From NCBI GenBank assembly GCA_050699975.1, contig JBOHGH010000005.1, forward strand, positions 1-64,000: a stretch of 64,000 nt of DNA, written 5' to 3'. This document shows positions 42,107-51,219 of the stretch, piece by piece (position 1 is the first letter of the stretch; each line of letters starts with the position of its first letter). The notes beneath the pieces are model-generated. The model had not been told where the DNA came from. It was given only the letters and a program-made list of their open reading frames with translations, and ran no database searches. The position numbers were made by a program, and so were the translations under genes. The DNA comes from GCA-003244245 sp050699975. Lineage in GTDB: Bacteria; Actinomycetota; Actinomycetes; Mycobacteriales; Pseudonocardiaceae.

Positions 42107-42711
42107 CCAGTCTCCTTCTCAGCGAGCGCACGGCGCCGTTCAAGCGCCACCCTCAGGGCCAGCCTACCGCGGTGGATCCGGCTGCGGACCGTCCCGAGCT
42201 TCACCCCGAGCGTAGCGCCGATCTCCTCGTAGGAGAGGCCCTCCACATCACAGAGTACGACGGCCGCCCGGAACTCCGGCGCGAGGTCGTCCAGCGCCTC
42301 CTGCAGATCCGGATCGAGGTGGGTCTCGGCATAGACCTGCTCCGGGCTGAGCCCACTGCCGACCAGCCGGTCGGTGTCCTCCGGCAGGCCCTCCATCCGC
42401 AGCCGGGAGCGCCGCCGCACCATGTCCAGGAACAGGTTCGTGGTGATCCGGTGCAACCAGCCCTCGAACGTGCCGGGCTTGTAGGAGCCGAGGCTGCGAA
42501 ACACCCGGATGAACGTCTCCTGCGTGAGGTCCTCGGCGTCATGCGGGTTGCCGGACAGGCGGTAAGCCAGCCGGTAAACCCGGTCGGCATGATCCCGCAC
42601 CACCTTTTCCCAGGACGGTGGTGCCCAGCCCTCATCTGCCCCGTCGTCAGGCGTGGTGACGGAGATCGCCTGCCCGGCGGCAGGATCGCGGAAGCGGGTC
42701 TCGGTGGCCAT
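42103..42711 (-). CDS. sigE: ECF sigma factor SigE
   Basis: A 202-residue sigma factor. Region 2 is HADRVYRLAYRLSGNPHDAE with DLTQETFIRVFRSL and TNLFLDMVRRRSR; region 4 is AAVVLCDVEGLSYEEIGATL and KLGTVRSRIHRGRLAL. It is translationally coupled to its anti-sigma gene, with htrA and tatB beyond. In mycobacteria SigE governs the envelope and heat stress response. It is divergent from the O-methyltransferase gene as at Rv1220c-Rv1221. Confidence 0.95.
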   Translation of the reverse strand: MATETRFRDPAAGQAISVTTPDDGADEGWAPPSWEKVVRDHADRVYRLAYRLSGNPHDAEDLTQETFIRVFRSLGSYKPGTFEGWLHRITTNLFLDMVRRRSRLRMEGLPEDTDRLVGSGLSPEQVYAETHLDPDLQEALDDLAPEFRAAVVLCDVEGLSYEEIGATLGVKLGTVRSRIHRGRLALRVALERRRALAEKETG

Positions 42712-42935
42712 CGGGTGTGTCTTGCACCTCCGGGTTGATGACAGTCCACGTCAGGTAATGCAACACCGGAGTGGCTGTCAATGTTTCATGTCGAGTGATC
42801 CCACGTTGATGATGGACGATCAGCGTGTGGCCCGAGTAAGCATCGGCTAAGAGGATCCTGAGAGCTGTGGAAATACCTCGTCCGGCGCGGCATCACCCCG
42901 ATGGACCGTACGACGGCGCTACGCTGCGCGACGTG

Positions 42936-43598
42936 ATGTCGACCGGCACCACAGGCGGGCCGCCTGCCCCGGCCGGCCGCGCCGTGCGCCAGTACGTGGA
43001 GGGTTTCGTCACCGAGGACGAGGCGATTGCCGCGGCGCGCGAGCGTGGGCAGGAATTGGGCTGCACGCCCATCGGACCAGGCGGGGGCTCCGCGCTGCGG
43101 TTCCTGGCCAGCGCGCTGGGTGCCCGCGCCGTGGTCGAGGTCGGTACCGGCGCAGGCAGCAGTGGCCTGTGGCTGCTACGCGGGATGGCCCCTGACGGGG
43201 TGCTCACCTCCATCGACGTCGAACCCGAACACCAGCGCGCCGCCCGGCAAGCGTTCACCGACGCCGGGTTCCCGCCGTCGCGCTATCGGCTGATCATGGG
43301 GCAAGCCCTGGACGTGCTGCCCCGGCTCACCGATCGTGGCTACGACCTGGTGTTCGTCGACGCCGCGAAGCCCGAGTACCCGCGTTACCTGGAGGCCGGC
43401 GTGCCGTTGCTGCGGACCGGCGGAGTGATCGCGTTCGACAACGCCCTGTGGGGTGGCAAGGTAGCCGATCCGGCGAGTCGGGACCCGTCCTCCTTGGCGC
43501 TACGCGAGATCGGCTCAATGGTGCGCGACGACGAGACCCTGCTCCCCCTGATGCTCCCTCTGGGCGACGGCCTCCTCCTGGCCCTACGCACGACCTGA
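42936..43598 (+). CDS. catechol-type O-methyltransferase (Rv1220c family)
   Basis: A 220-residue class I methyltransferase. It carries VVEVGTGAGSSGLWLLRGM (motif I), LTSIDVEPEHQRAARQAF and DLVFVDAAKPEYPRYLEAG with the metal Asp typical of cation-dependent O-methyltransferases, then GGVIAFDNALWGGKVADP. Substrate unknown. MSTGTTGG was taken as the start; an upstream ATG would add 23 residues. Confidence 0.9.
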   Translation: MSTGTTGGPPAPAGRAVRQYVEGFVTEDEAIAAARERGQELGCTPIGPGGGSALRFLASALGARAVVEVGTGAGSSGLWLLRGMAPDGVLTSIDVEPEHQRAARQAFTDAGFPPSRYRLIMGQALDVLPRLTDRGYDLVFVDAAKPEYPRYLEAGVPLLRTGGVIAFDNALWGGKVADPASRDPSSLALREIGSMVRDDETLLPLMLPLGDGLLLALRTT

Positions 43599-43641
43599 GC
43601 GCCCCCCAATCCGCGACATGGATGCTTGTCGTTGTTCTGGA

Positions 43642-44202
43642 CTAGCCGTGCGCCGCTACCTTAGATCCAGCTTGCTGGAGGTTGTCGAGGACGGCGGACA
43701 GAGCGCGGGATAGCTCGGGGTCTCGCAGGGCAGCGTCCGGACCGAATGCCTCGTGGGCCCGCGCGAGGGACAGCTCACCGTCGAGGACCCGGGCGCCGGC
43801 GCGCCCGAGGACCTTCCGGAGCTCGGCTTGCGCTCCGGCAGCGCCTGAGGAGCTTGGGCTGGCTCCCACCACGGCGACCGGCTTACCGGTCAGCACGGCG
43901 TCACCATAGGGCCGCGACACCCAGTCGACCGCGTTCTTGAGCTGGCCGGGGATCGAGCCGTTGTACTCCGGAGTGGCGATCAGTAGGGCATCGGCGTCGG
44001 CGATGGCCAGGCGCAGGATCTGCACGGGCCACGCCGGCTCGCTCTCGTCGTCCTCGCTGAACGGCGGCACCAACCTGAGGTCATGCCACAGGTCCAGCCG
44101 CACCCCTTCGCCTGCCAGCTCGCCCGCCGCGCGGAGCAGCTTGGTGTTGTTCGAGGCCGCGCGGAGGCTTCCCGAGATGCCCAGCACGCGAATCGCTGTC
44201 AT
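43642..44202 (-). CDS. NADPH-dependent FMN reductase / quinone reductase-like
   Basis: A 186-residue flavodoxin-fold enzyme: VLGISGSLRAASNNTKLL binds FMN phosphate, TPEYNGSIPGQLKNAVDWVSRP is the conserved loop, and VAVVGASPSSSGAAGAQAEL completes the site. It reduces FMN, quinones or similar acceptors. Its ATG overlaps the DoxX stop (ATGA), so the two are one operon, divergent from the SARP regulator. Confidence 0.9.
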   Translation of the reverse strand: MTAIRVLGISGSLRAASNNTKLLRAAGELAGEGVRLDLWHDLRLVPPFSEDDESEPAWPVQILRLAIADADALLIATPEYNGSIPGQLKNAVDWVSRPYGDAVLTGKPVAVVGASPSSSGAAGAQAELRKVLGRAGARVLDGELSLARAHEAFGPDAALRDPELSRALSAVLDNLQQAGSKVAAHG

Positions 44203-44630
44203 TGTGCCATTTCCTTCCCTGCCTGATTGCGCTCAAGATGCCCAAGCGCGACACCGAAGCGATCGCGACGTCCCCACGCGATGATCGCGCTGACGACCAG
44301 AAGGGCCGCCGCCGTGAGCGGGCTCACGCCCAGCATGAGGTCGGTGAACACGGCACCGACCATCACGCCGGCCAGCAGCAGCGCACCGTAGGCGACCAGC
44401 CGCGGGATCAGGATCGCCATGGCGCCGACGATCTCCAGCCCGCCGGTGAGGTAGCGGAACCACTGCCCGATACCGATCTCGTTGAACAGCTCCACCATCG
44501 GCTGGGCCCCGACCAGCTTCATGCCGCCGGCGTACAGGAACATCGCCGCGACGAGGACCTGAAGGACCCACAAAGTCACATGCCAGGCGGTTGCCCGCCC
44601 GCGCGCGGCGGTGGGATGTGTTGTCGGCAT
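44199..44630 (-). CDS. DoxX-family membrane protein
   Basis: A 143-residue protein with four TM helices: LWVLQVLVAAMFLYAGGMKL, WFRYLTGGLEIVGAMAILI, AYGALLLAGVMVGAVFTDLM and LTAAALLVVSAIIAWG. DoxX-like proteins occur with thiol and oxidoreductase systems at the membrane; pairing with an FMN reductase fits a redox role. It is the first gene of the minus-strand operon. Confidence 0.88.
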   Translation of the reverse strand: MPTTHPTAARGRATAWHVTLWVLQVLVAAMFLYAGGMKLVGAQPMVELFNEIGIGQWFRYLTGGLEIVGAMAILIPRLVAYGALLLAGVMVGAVFTDLMLGVSPLTAAALLVVSAIIAWGRRDRFGVALGHLERNQAGKEMAQ

Positions 44631-44683
44631 CGCCGTCTCCTTAGCTGTTTGTCACCATCAATGCTTCGACTCTGGCGAGGTCC

Positions 44684-44739
44684 GCTTACCGTCGGCTGCT
44701 CATCGGCTTACGGTCGGCTGCCGCGGGCGGTTATCGTCG
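44684..44739. promoter_or_regulatory. direct-repeat operator of the SARP-like regulator
   Basis: GCTTACCGTCGGCTGC (44684) and GCTTACGGTCGGCTGC (44706) are 22 bases apart, and a third related element TTATCGTCG follows at 44731, 23 bases after the second core. SARP proteins bind direct heptamer repeats spaced 11 or 22 bases. The last copy ends a few bases before the regulator ATG. Confidence 0.6.
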
Positions 44740-44743
44740 ATTC

Positions 44744-47700
44744 ATGCGGTTCGGGGTGCTCGGCCCGCTCGCGGTGTGGACCGACGAGGGGGCACCGGTA
44801 GCGATCCCGGGTGCCAAGGTGCGGGCGCTGCTGGCCGATCTGCTCGTGCACGCCGGCGAGCCGGTGTCGGCGGACCGGCTCATCGATGAGCTGTGGGGCG
44901 ACACCCCACCGGGCAATCCGGCCGGCTCGTTGCAGGCGAGGGTCTCGCAGCTGCGCCGCGCCCTGGAGCAGGCCGAGCCGGGGGGACGGGCGCTGGTGGT
45001 GTCCCGCCCGGCCGGTTACCTGCTGCAGGTCGGCGCCGACGCGGTAGATGCCGGCCGCTTCGAGGCGCTGATCGCCCGGGCACGCGCCGCCGGCGAGCCG
45101 GCGGTTAACGCGGCGCTGCTGGCCGAGGCGCTGGCAATCTGGCGGGGGCCCGCGCTCTCGGATTTCGCCGACGACTCCTTCGCCCAGCCGGCGATCACCC
45201 GGCTCGAGGAGCAGCGGCTGACCGCGTTGGAGGAGCACATCGAGGCGCGGCTCGCGCTCGGCGAGCACGGTGCGCTGGTCGGCGAGCTCGACGCCCTCGT
45301 CGCCAGGCACCCATTGCGCGAGCGGTTACGTGCGGCCCACATGCGCGCGCTCTATCTGGCCGGACGTCAGGCCGAGGCGCTGGATACCTACCAGCAGCTG
45401 CGCACGCGGCTGGGCGACGAGCTGGGCCTGGACCCGGGCCCAGAGCTCGCTCGCCTGCTGCAGGCGATCCTGACGCACGATCCGGCGCTGGCCGTCCGCC
45501 CGCCGCCGGCACCTCGCCGCACCAACCTTCCGGCACTGCTGAGCAGCCTGGTCGGCCGGACCGCGGCGGTGGCCGATGTCCGCAAGCTGATCGACACCGG
45601 CCGGCTGGTGACACTGACCGGGCCGGGTGGGGTGGGCAAGACCCGGCTCGCGCTGGAGACCGCCGCACAGCTGGCCGGCGAGCTGGCCGACGGCGCCTGG
45701 GTAGTGGAGCTGGCCGGGCACCACGATCCCTGCGACAACGTGGTCGGCTGCGTGGCGGAGCTCGTGGCGGCGGTGGTCGGCGTCCGCGATGACGCCGCGC
45801 TGATCGTGCCCCCGGCAGGCCGTCCCGCGGCGCTGATCCAGCGACTGCCTGCGGCCCTGGCGGCCAAGCAGCTGCTACTCGTGCTGGACAACTGCGAGCA
45901 CGTGATCGAAGAGGTCGCCAAGCTCGCTGAGCTGCTGCTGCGGTCCGCGCCCGAGCTGCGCATTCTCGCGACGAGCCGGGAGCCGCTGGGGCTGTCGGGC
46001 GAGCTGCTGTGGCCGGTACCCGCCTTGGAGCTGCCCGACCCGGCCGCCGACGGAGACCTCCCCGCGGTGGCGCAGTGCTCTGCCGTGCAGCTGTTCGTGC
46101 AGCGAGCGGCCGCGACGGCGCCGGGTTTCAGTCTCACCGAGACCAACACGGCTGCAGTCGCGGCTGTGTGCCGGCGGCTCGATGGTCTGCCCCTGGCCTT
46201 GGAGCTCGCCGCCGCCCGGGTGCGAGCGCTCCCGGTGCACGAGTTGGCGACCCGGCTCGACGACCGCTTCCGGCTGCTCGCCACCGGCAACCGGGACGCA
46301 CCGGACCGGCAGCAGACGCTGCGCGCCGTGGTCGACTGGAGCTGGGAGCTGCTCACTGAGCGGGAGCAGACGCTGCTGCGGCGGCTGGGGGTCTTCGCCG
46401 ACGGGTTCACACTCGCTGCCACCGAAGGGATCTGCGCCGGCGATGGGGTGGACCACGCCGACGTGCTCGATCTGCTCGCTCGGTTGGTGGACCGCTCGCT
46501 GGTCGTCGCTGAGGACGGCGGCGCACGTTACCGGCTGCTCGAGACCATCGCGGCCTACGCGCTCGAGCGCATGGACGCCGCCGGCGAGACCGACCAGGCA
46601 CGCTTGCAGCACGCCACCTGGTATGCGGACCTGGCCGAGCAGGCCGACCAGCAGCTTCGAGGCCATGGCCAGCAGCGGGGGCTGGGGCGCCTCGATGCCG
46701 AGTCCGCCAACTGCCGGGCGGCGCTCGCGTGGTTAGTGGCCCAATCCGACCTGACCCAGTCCGACGCGGCGCTCGCGCTGCGGCTGGCGGGTGCGCTGGC
46801 CTGGTACTGGTTCCTGCGCGGCCGGCACGGCGAGGGCCGCTGGTGGCTGGCGAAGGCGCTGTCCACCTCGACCGACGGCCCTGCGCTGGTCGCTGCCCGG
46901 GCCAGGGCGGGAGCCGGGCTGGCTATCCTGGGTTCCCATGATCGGACCGGTGCCGACACCGCGAAGCACGGCCGCGCGGCACTCGCGCTCTACTCCGAGC
47001 TCGACGATCCCGGCGGGTTGGCGCACGCGCAATGGATGGCCGGCTTCGTCATGCTCAGCGGCGGTGTGATGTCGTCCGACACCCAGCTGGTCGATCAGGC
47101 GCTCGCGAGCTTCCGCCGGCTCGGCGACCGGTGGGGCGTGGCCGCCGCATTGAGCAGCCGCGGATGGGAACACGTGCGCCGCGGCGAGCTGCCCGACGCT
47201 CGGCGCGACGGCGAGGAGAGCTGGTCGCTGTTCTTCGAGGTCGGTGACCGCTGGGGCCAGGTACGCAGCGCCGACCTGCTCGGCGTGCTCGCCGAGATCG
47301 AGGGCGACTACGACCAAGCCACCGCGCTGCACACCAACGGACTGCGGCTGGCCGAGGAACTCGGATTGTGGCCGGTGGTCACCCAGCAGCTCGGCCGCCT
47401 CGGCCGGCTCGCCATGCTGGCCGCCGACTACCCGGCCGCGCTGACGTTGCACGAGCGCGCCCTGCGGTTGGCCCGTGATCAAGCGTTCGAGCCCGGGGCC
47501 AGCTTCGCCCAGGTCGGGCTGGGCCTGATCGCCCGGCGGCAGGGTCGGTTCGAGGCCGCGGAGGCGCTGCTGGCCGAGGTGCTCGACGCGCACCGCGTTG
47601 CGGACTTCCACCCCGGTATGGCGTTCGTGCTCGCCGAGCTCGGCTTCGTCGCCGAGCTTCGTGGCGACCCCGAAGCCGCCCGCGCCTGGCACCTGGAGGG

Positions 47701-48001
47701 CCTGCACTCCGCGCAGGTCTCGGGCGATCCCCGCGCCGTCGCGCTGGCACTCGAAGGGCTTGCCGGCGCTGACGTCCTGGCCGGCCACCACGGTCGAGCC
47801 GGGTATTTGTTGGGAGCCGCCGACTCCGCCCGCCGCTCAGTCGACCGGCCGCTGCCACCCGCCGAGCGCACCGACGTCGACCGGATCAGTGCGGTGGTGC
47901 AGGCAGCGCTAGGGGAGGCAGGTTTCGACAAGGCGTGGCACCGCGGTGGGTCGGCTGGTCTCGACGCCGCGCTGGTCACTGTCGACCGCGATCAGGGGTA
48001 G
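44744..48001 (+). CDS. large SARP/AfsR-like transcriptional regulator with NB-ARC and TPR domains
   Basis: A 1085-residue regulator. Residues 1-95 form an OmpR-type DNA-binding domain (MRFGVLGPLAVW, VSQLRRALEQAE), about 96-245 the BTAD domain (RLTALEEHIEARLALGEH, AEALDTYQQLRTRLGDELG). An STAND/NB-ARC ATPase follows with P-loop GPGGVGKTRLAL near 292, Walker B LLLVLDNCEHV and ILATSREPL. The last 450 residues are TPR-like helices (AHAQWMAGFVML, LTLHERALRLARDQAFEPG). Such proteins activate metabolic or antibiotic genes after ligand or nucleotide binding. The divergent FMN-reductase/DoxX operon is the obvious target. Confidence 0.9.
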   Translation: MRFGVLGPLAVWTDEGAPVAIPGAKVRALLADLLVHAGEPVSADRLIDELWGDTPPGNPAGSLQARVSQLRRALEQAEPGGRALVVSRPAGYLLQVGADAVDAGRFEALIARARAAGEPAVNAALLAEALAIWRGPALSDFADDSFAQPAITRLEEQRLTALEEHIEARLALGEHGALVGELDALVARHPLRERLRAAHMRALYLAGRQAEALDTYQQLRTRLGDELGLDPGPELARLLQAILTHDPALAVRPPPAPRRTNLPALLSSLVGRTAAVADVRKLIDTGRLVTLTGPGGVGKTRLALETAAQLAGELADGAWVVELAGHHDPCDNVVGCVAELVAAVVGVRDDAALIVPPAGRPAALIQRLPAALAAKQLLLVLDNCEHVIEEVAKLAELLLRSAPELRILATSREPLGLSGELLWPVPALELPDPAADGDLPAVAQCSAVQLFVQRAAATAPGFSLTETNTAAVAAVCRRLDGLPLALELAAARVRALPVHELATRLDDRFRLLATGNRDAPDRQQTLRAVVDWSWELLTEREQTLLRRLGVFADGFTLAATEGICAGDGVDHADVLDLLARLVDRSLVVAEDGGARYRLLETIAAYALERMDAAGETDQARLQHATWYADLAEQADQQLRGHGQQRGLGRLDAESANCRAALAWLVAQSDLTQSDAALALRLAGALAWYWFLRGRHGEGRWWLAKALSTSTDGPALVAARARAGAGLAILGSHDRTGADTAKHGRAALALYSELDDPGGLAHAQWMAGFVMLSGGVMSSDTQLVDQALASFRRLGDRWGVAAALSSRGWEHVRRGELPDARRDGEESWSLFFEVGDRWGQVRSADLLGVLAEIEGDYDQATALHTNGLRLAEELGLWPVVTQQLGRLGRLAMLAADYPAALTLHERALRLARDQAFEPGASFAQVGLGLIARRQGRFEAAEALLAEVLDAHRVADFHPGMAFVLAELGFVAELRGDPEAARAWHLEGLHSAQVSGDPRAVALALEGLAGADVLAGHHGRAGYLLGAADSARRSVDRPLPPAERTDVDRISAVVQAALGEAGFDKAWHRGGSAGLDAALVTVDRDQG

Positions 48002-48948
48002 TCACACCGGGACGATCTCGACGTGGATTCCGGATGCGGCTGCCAGCGCCACGAGATCCTCGGCGTCCGGTCGGCCGCCGGATTGAACCACTCCGCGCGA
48101 CAATGGCCTGCGCTTGCATACCTCGGGAGACCTATCCATCTGGGCGTCCATGATCTCACTGCGCTCGCGGCGCGCTTCCCAGCTCCCACAGATCCGCATC
48201 AATGAATACTGGAATGCTCACAGTCGCGCTTCTTTGAGGGCTGAGACGGCACGGCCGTCATGATCGAGTCAACTGTGCGGTCTGAGTCGGCTCCAGGGCA
48301 ATAGTCGGGCGTGTGTCTGTCGGTGCCGCGGCCCCGTGAACTCGACGAGAGCCACGTCTGGCCGGACTGAAATGTCGCTGGCGTCGAGTTCACGGACAGT
48401 GCCCCGGGCCAGCCAGCCAGGGAACACGCGTGGTCGGGATGGGGCGACGCCCGGTTAGTCATACCGTAATCTAGAGCATTACAAAGGCCGTGGTATTGTT
48501 GTGGCGATCTAGCGACAATTCACCTTAGCGCGGGCCAGCCGGTCGTCCCATGCTGCGTTCAAGTAGCCCCACCCTGAACCCAGGTGCCCAGATGAGTAGT
48601 GTCCCACTCGGCCATATCCGGAGTCTGCACGGTACCGAACTAGGACCTCACATCAACCGGTTCGAGTGCTGTGGTTGATTGTTGAGGTGGTGGTCGACCC
48701 AGCTGGCATTCTACTGGCAGCTGACAGGGAAAAGATTCAGATTTACACTGCACTAATTCTCCCGATCCGGTCACGGGTGCGAGCATATTGGTGTCATCCA
48801 GCACCTACCAGGACAGACCGATCTACTGCATGGAGGCAAGCATCACGGTCCGACAAGTCGCCGGGCAGGCCGACACCTCTATGCCGCTAATTACACCTGC
48901 GGAGAGCAGATCTTCGACGAGGCGGCGTCACCAACGTCGGCGAAGTGG
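48002..48948. other. gene-poor 947-bp region with lower GC stretches
   Basis: No convincing intact gene is seen. The part from about 48470 to 48800 is visibly richer in A and T than the surroundings. A minus-strand frame ending near 48002 (AEDLVALAAASGIHVEIVPV) looks protein-like and may be the tail of a lost gene. A 14-bp inverted repeat lies at 48334-48395. The region probably records past insertions next to the VapBC pair. Confidence 0.5.
48334..48395. repeat. 62-bp element with 14-bp perfect inverted repeats
   Basis: CCGTGAACTCGACG (48334-48347) and its exact complement CGTCGAGTTCACGG (48382-48395) flank 34 bases. It lies in non-coding DNA. The size and arms suit a palindromic intergenic repeat or a miniature element; a hairpin terminator for the SARP gene is also possible but it lies more than 300 bases past the stop. 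Confidence 0.65.
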
Positions 48949-49353
48949 TCAAGCCTGTGCGATCGCGGCGGGCACGACGTCAGTCCGGCTGAAGTCTTCG
49001 CCTTTGAACAGCAGGGGCTCACCAGCGCTTTTCGCCAGGGCGTAGGCGAAACAGTCGCCGAAGTTAAGCTGCGCCGGATGCGTGCTGCCCTTGCCGAAAT
49101 CCCGGTAGGCGGCCCGGGCGATGGCTGCCTGCTCAGCGGTGACCGGTTCGATGACCAGGCGTGCCTTGGTGAACAGATCGTCGACGTTCCTGCTGGCGAT
49201 CGGATCGCGACTGGCGTCGATCACGATCGCGGTTTCGAGATAGATTGCGGCGGAGATGCGGGGTGCCTGCGCCGCGGCAAGGGCGAGAGCGAAGGTCTCG
49301 GCCTCGGGCTCGTCACGCAAAATCGCGATCAGCGCCGAGGTGTCGACGATCAA
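48949..49353 (-). CDS. PIN-domain toxin (VapC-type)
   Basis: A 134-residue PIN RNase: MIVDTSALIAILRDEPEAE (Asp4), AIYLETAIVIDA (Glu), and LNFGDCFAYALAKSAGEPLLFKGEDF with the remaining acids. NFGDCFAYALA is diagnostic of the VapC group paired with Rv0623-like VapB. A TTG start overlaps the VapB stop as TTGA. Confidence 0.92.
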   Translation of the reverse strand: MIVDTSALIAILRDEPEAETFALALAAAQAPRISAAIYLETAIVIDASRDPIASRNVDDLFTKARLVIEPVTAEQAAIARAAYRDFGKGSTHPAQLNFGDCFAYALAKSAGEPLLFKGEDFSRTDVVPAAIAQA

Positions 49354-49622
49354 CGGGGCAACCCCCGATCGTCGTACAGCAGCTCGCCGTGCTCGGTGCG
49401 CAGCGTTGGCTCGCGCAGCCGCGGCGCGGTGTCACGGCCGATCGCGAGCAGCGCCTGCGCCCGAAGCTGGGTGTCGCCGTGCTCCCGGCGGACGCGTTCC
49501 AGCCGCTCCTGAACGGCCGTTGTCACGGCCTGGGTCAAGCTCTCCCCGGTCAGTTGCGCCAGCTCTCTGGTCAGCTCGTGCGTTTCATCGCTCTTGATGT
49601 TGAGGCTCATCGCATCAACCAC
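49350..49622 (-). CDS. VapB-type antitoxin (Rv0623-like)
   Basis: A 90-residue antitoxin. MSLNIKSDETHELTRELAQLTGESLTQAV is the standard ribbon-helix-helix start of this group, with the tail LREPTLRTEHGELLYDDRGL binding the toxin. A GTG four codons before the MSLNIK Met is preceded by GGAGG, so it was taken as the start. It is coupled to the PIN toxin by a four-base overlap. Confidence 0.9.
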   Translation of the reverse strand: MVDAMSLNIKSDETHELTRELAQLTGESLTQAVTTAVQERLERVRREHGDTQLRAQALLAIGRDTAPRLREPTLRTEHGELLYDDRGLPR

Positions 49623-49672
49623 TATTCCTCCGGGGTAGAAAGCCGAGTCTACCGCGGAGGAAGTCTCGAAGG

Positions 49673-50569
49673 TCAGTGGCCGGCGGCTGGCACCGTGGCC
49701 GAGAGGATGCTGTAGAACCACGCGTCGTGCCGCAGCGCCTGGTACTGGCGGATCGAGGCGATCACATTGCCGTGCTGGACGTCGGAGCGAACACCCGTGA
49801 GGCGGCCGAACACGGCCAGCGGGTAGGTCCAGTAGGCCATGCGGTACAGCCGACGCAGGGACGGGCGGGTGTGCACCGTCACATCATCGAGCTGTGCATC
49901 GACGAATCCGGTTTCGGACAGGTGCACTAGATGTTCTTCGGGGGTGTCGATGTCGGGAACGGCCCAGCCGTCCAGCCATTCATGGAGCAGCCGCTCGCCG
50001 GTCTGGTCGAGCGGGCGGGCGGCCCGGACGAAGTCGGCGACGACCACCCGTCCACCAGGACGCAGCAACCGGGCAGCTTCCCGGTAGAAGGCAGCCTTGC
50101 GGGGCGCGTGGCACAGGCTCTCGACCGCCCACACGATGTCGAAACTCGCATCCGGGAAGGGCGTCGCGGTGAAATCGGCCTGTTCGAAGCGGACACGGTC
50201 GGCCAGCCCGCGCCGGGCGGCGTGGCCCCGCGCCATCGCGACCTGCTTGGCGGCCAACGTGATCCCGACGACGTCGACATCGCGCTCTTTGGCCAGCCAC
50301 AGGCTGCTACCGCCGACTCCGCAACCAGCATCCAGGACGCGCTCGCCAGGCTGGATCCTCACCCGCTCCGCCAGCACCCGATTCATGTTCTTCAGCGCGT
50401 CGGTGTGACCGCGGGTGCTGTCATCGGTGTAACCGAAGTGGACCGCGAGGTTGTCGCCGTTGAGCCAGAGCACGCGATAGTCGAGCCAGGTTTCGTCGTA
50501 GTAGCCGACGATCGCCTTCGTGAGTGGGTCGGCCGGCGCTGGGTCGGACGCCTCGTCTCGGGTGGTCAT
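49673..50569 (-). CDS. SAM-dependent methyltransferase (tocopherol/sterol-type fold)
   Basis: A 298-residue enzyme. LAVHFGYTDDSTRGHTDAL, VLDAGCGVGGSSLWLAKE (motif I), VVGITLAAKQVAMARGHA and FDIVWAVESLCHAPRKAAF resemble gamma-tocopherol and cyclopropane/sterol-type methyltransferases. Substrate unknown. It stands between VapBC and the DUF998 gene on the same strand. Confidence 0.85.
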   Translation of the reverse strand: MTTRDEASDPAPADPLTKAIVGYYDETWLDYRVLWLNGDNLAVHFGYTDDSTRGHTDALKNMNRVLAERVRIQPGERVLDAGCGVGGSSLWLAKERDVDVVGITLAAKQVAMARGHAARRGLADRVRFEQADFTATPFPDASFDIVWAVESLCHAPRKAAFYREAARLLRPGGRVVVADFVRAARPLDQTGERLLHEWLDGWAVPDIDTPEEHLVHLSETGFVDAQLDDVTVHTRPSLRRLYRMAYWTYPLAVFGRLTGVRSDVQHGNVIASIRQYQALRHDAWFYSILSATVPAAGH

Positions 50570-50623
50570 GGACGGCCTCCCAGTATTGATGATCGATTCA
50601 AGCCTACCGGGGTATGGGGTGGC

Positions 50624-51196
50624 TCAGCCTGGGCGGCGCCACGCCAGCAGAACCGCGGCCAGCGGCCAGAGCGCCTGGGCTCCGGCGAGGACCCGCTCAG
50701 ACAGCCCCACACGCGGACCGTCGCCGAGGATTTCGAGCCCGAACCAGCCCAGCATCCCGAACAGACCTGAGGCGGCAACGAGCCAGACGGCAGGTCTTGG
50801 CGTGGTGGCGCGCCGCGCCGCCAGCGCGGGCCACAGCGACAGCGCGGGGAAGACGATCGTCGCGGCAGCGACGTGGGCAGTCGAGTCGCCGGTGACCGGT
50901 TGCGGGAAAGCGGCCAGCAAGACAGTGGCGATCCCGCCGGTGGCGAGCAGCAGACGACCCGGAACCGCTGCCGACCGCAGCCCCACAGCCGTGATCGCAT
51001 GGCACACGCCGACGCCGGCCAGCGCCGTGGTCATGATCCAGCGGTCGGTGGCGCCGCGGGCAGCCAGCTCACTGATCGTTTGGCTCACCGGGTCGAAGCC
51101 ACCCGCCTGCCGTGCAGCGGCGAGTTGCCAGCCACCGATCAGCAGCACCGGCGCGCAGGTCGCGGACAGCAGAGTCCACCGAGGTACGGTTCGCAC
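50624..51196 (-). CDS. DUF998 membrane protein
   Basis: A 190-residue membrane protein with about six TM segments (LLSATCAPVLLIGGWQLA, IMTTALAGVGVCHAITAVGL, LLLATGGIATVLLAAFPQP, AATIVFPALSLWPALAA, LVAASGLFGMLGWFGLEIL, ALWPLAAVLLAW). The FDPVSQTISELAARG loop after TM1 is the family signature. Function unknown. GTG start; it lies 24 bases after the glgC stop on the same strand. Confidence 0.85.
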   Translation of the reverse strand: MRTVPRWTLLSATCAPVLLIGGWQLAAARQAGGFDPVSQTISELAARGATDRWIMTTALAGVGVCHAITAVGLRSAAVPGRLLLATGGIATVLLAAFPQPVTGDSTAHVAAATIVFPALSLWPALAARRATTPRPAVWLVAASGLFGMLGWFGLEILGDGPRVGLSERVLAGAQALWPLAAVLLAWRRPG

Positions 51197-51219
51197 CTTC
51201 GCCAGGCTAGCGCCACCGG

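Noticed and set aside
48666..48890. Small plus-strand gene in the gene-poor region
   Set aside because: Only the first ~35 residues look protein-like, with no recognisable family and no good ribosome-binding site.
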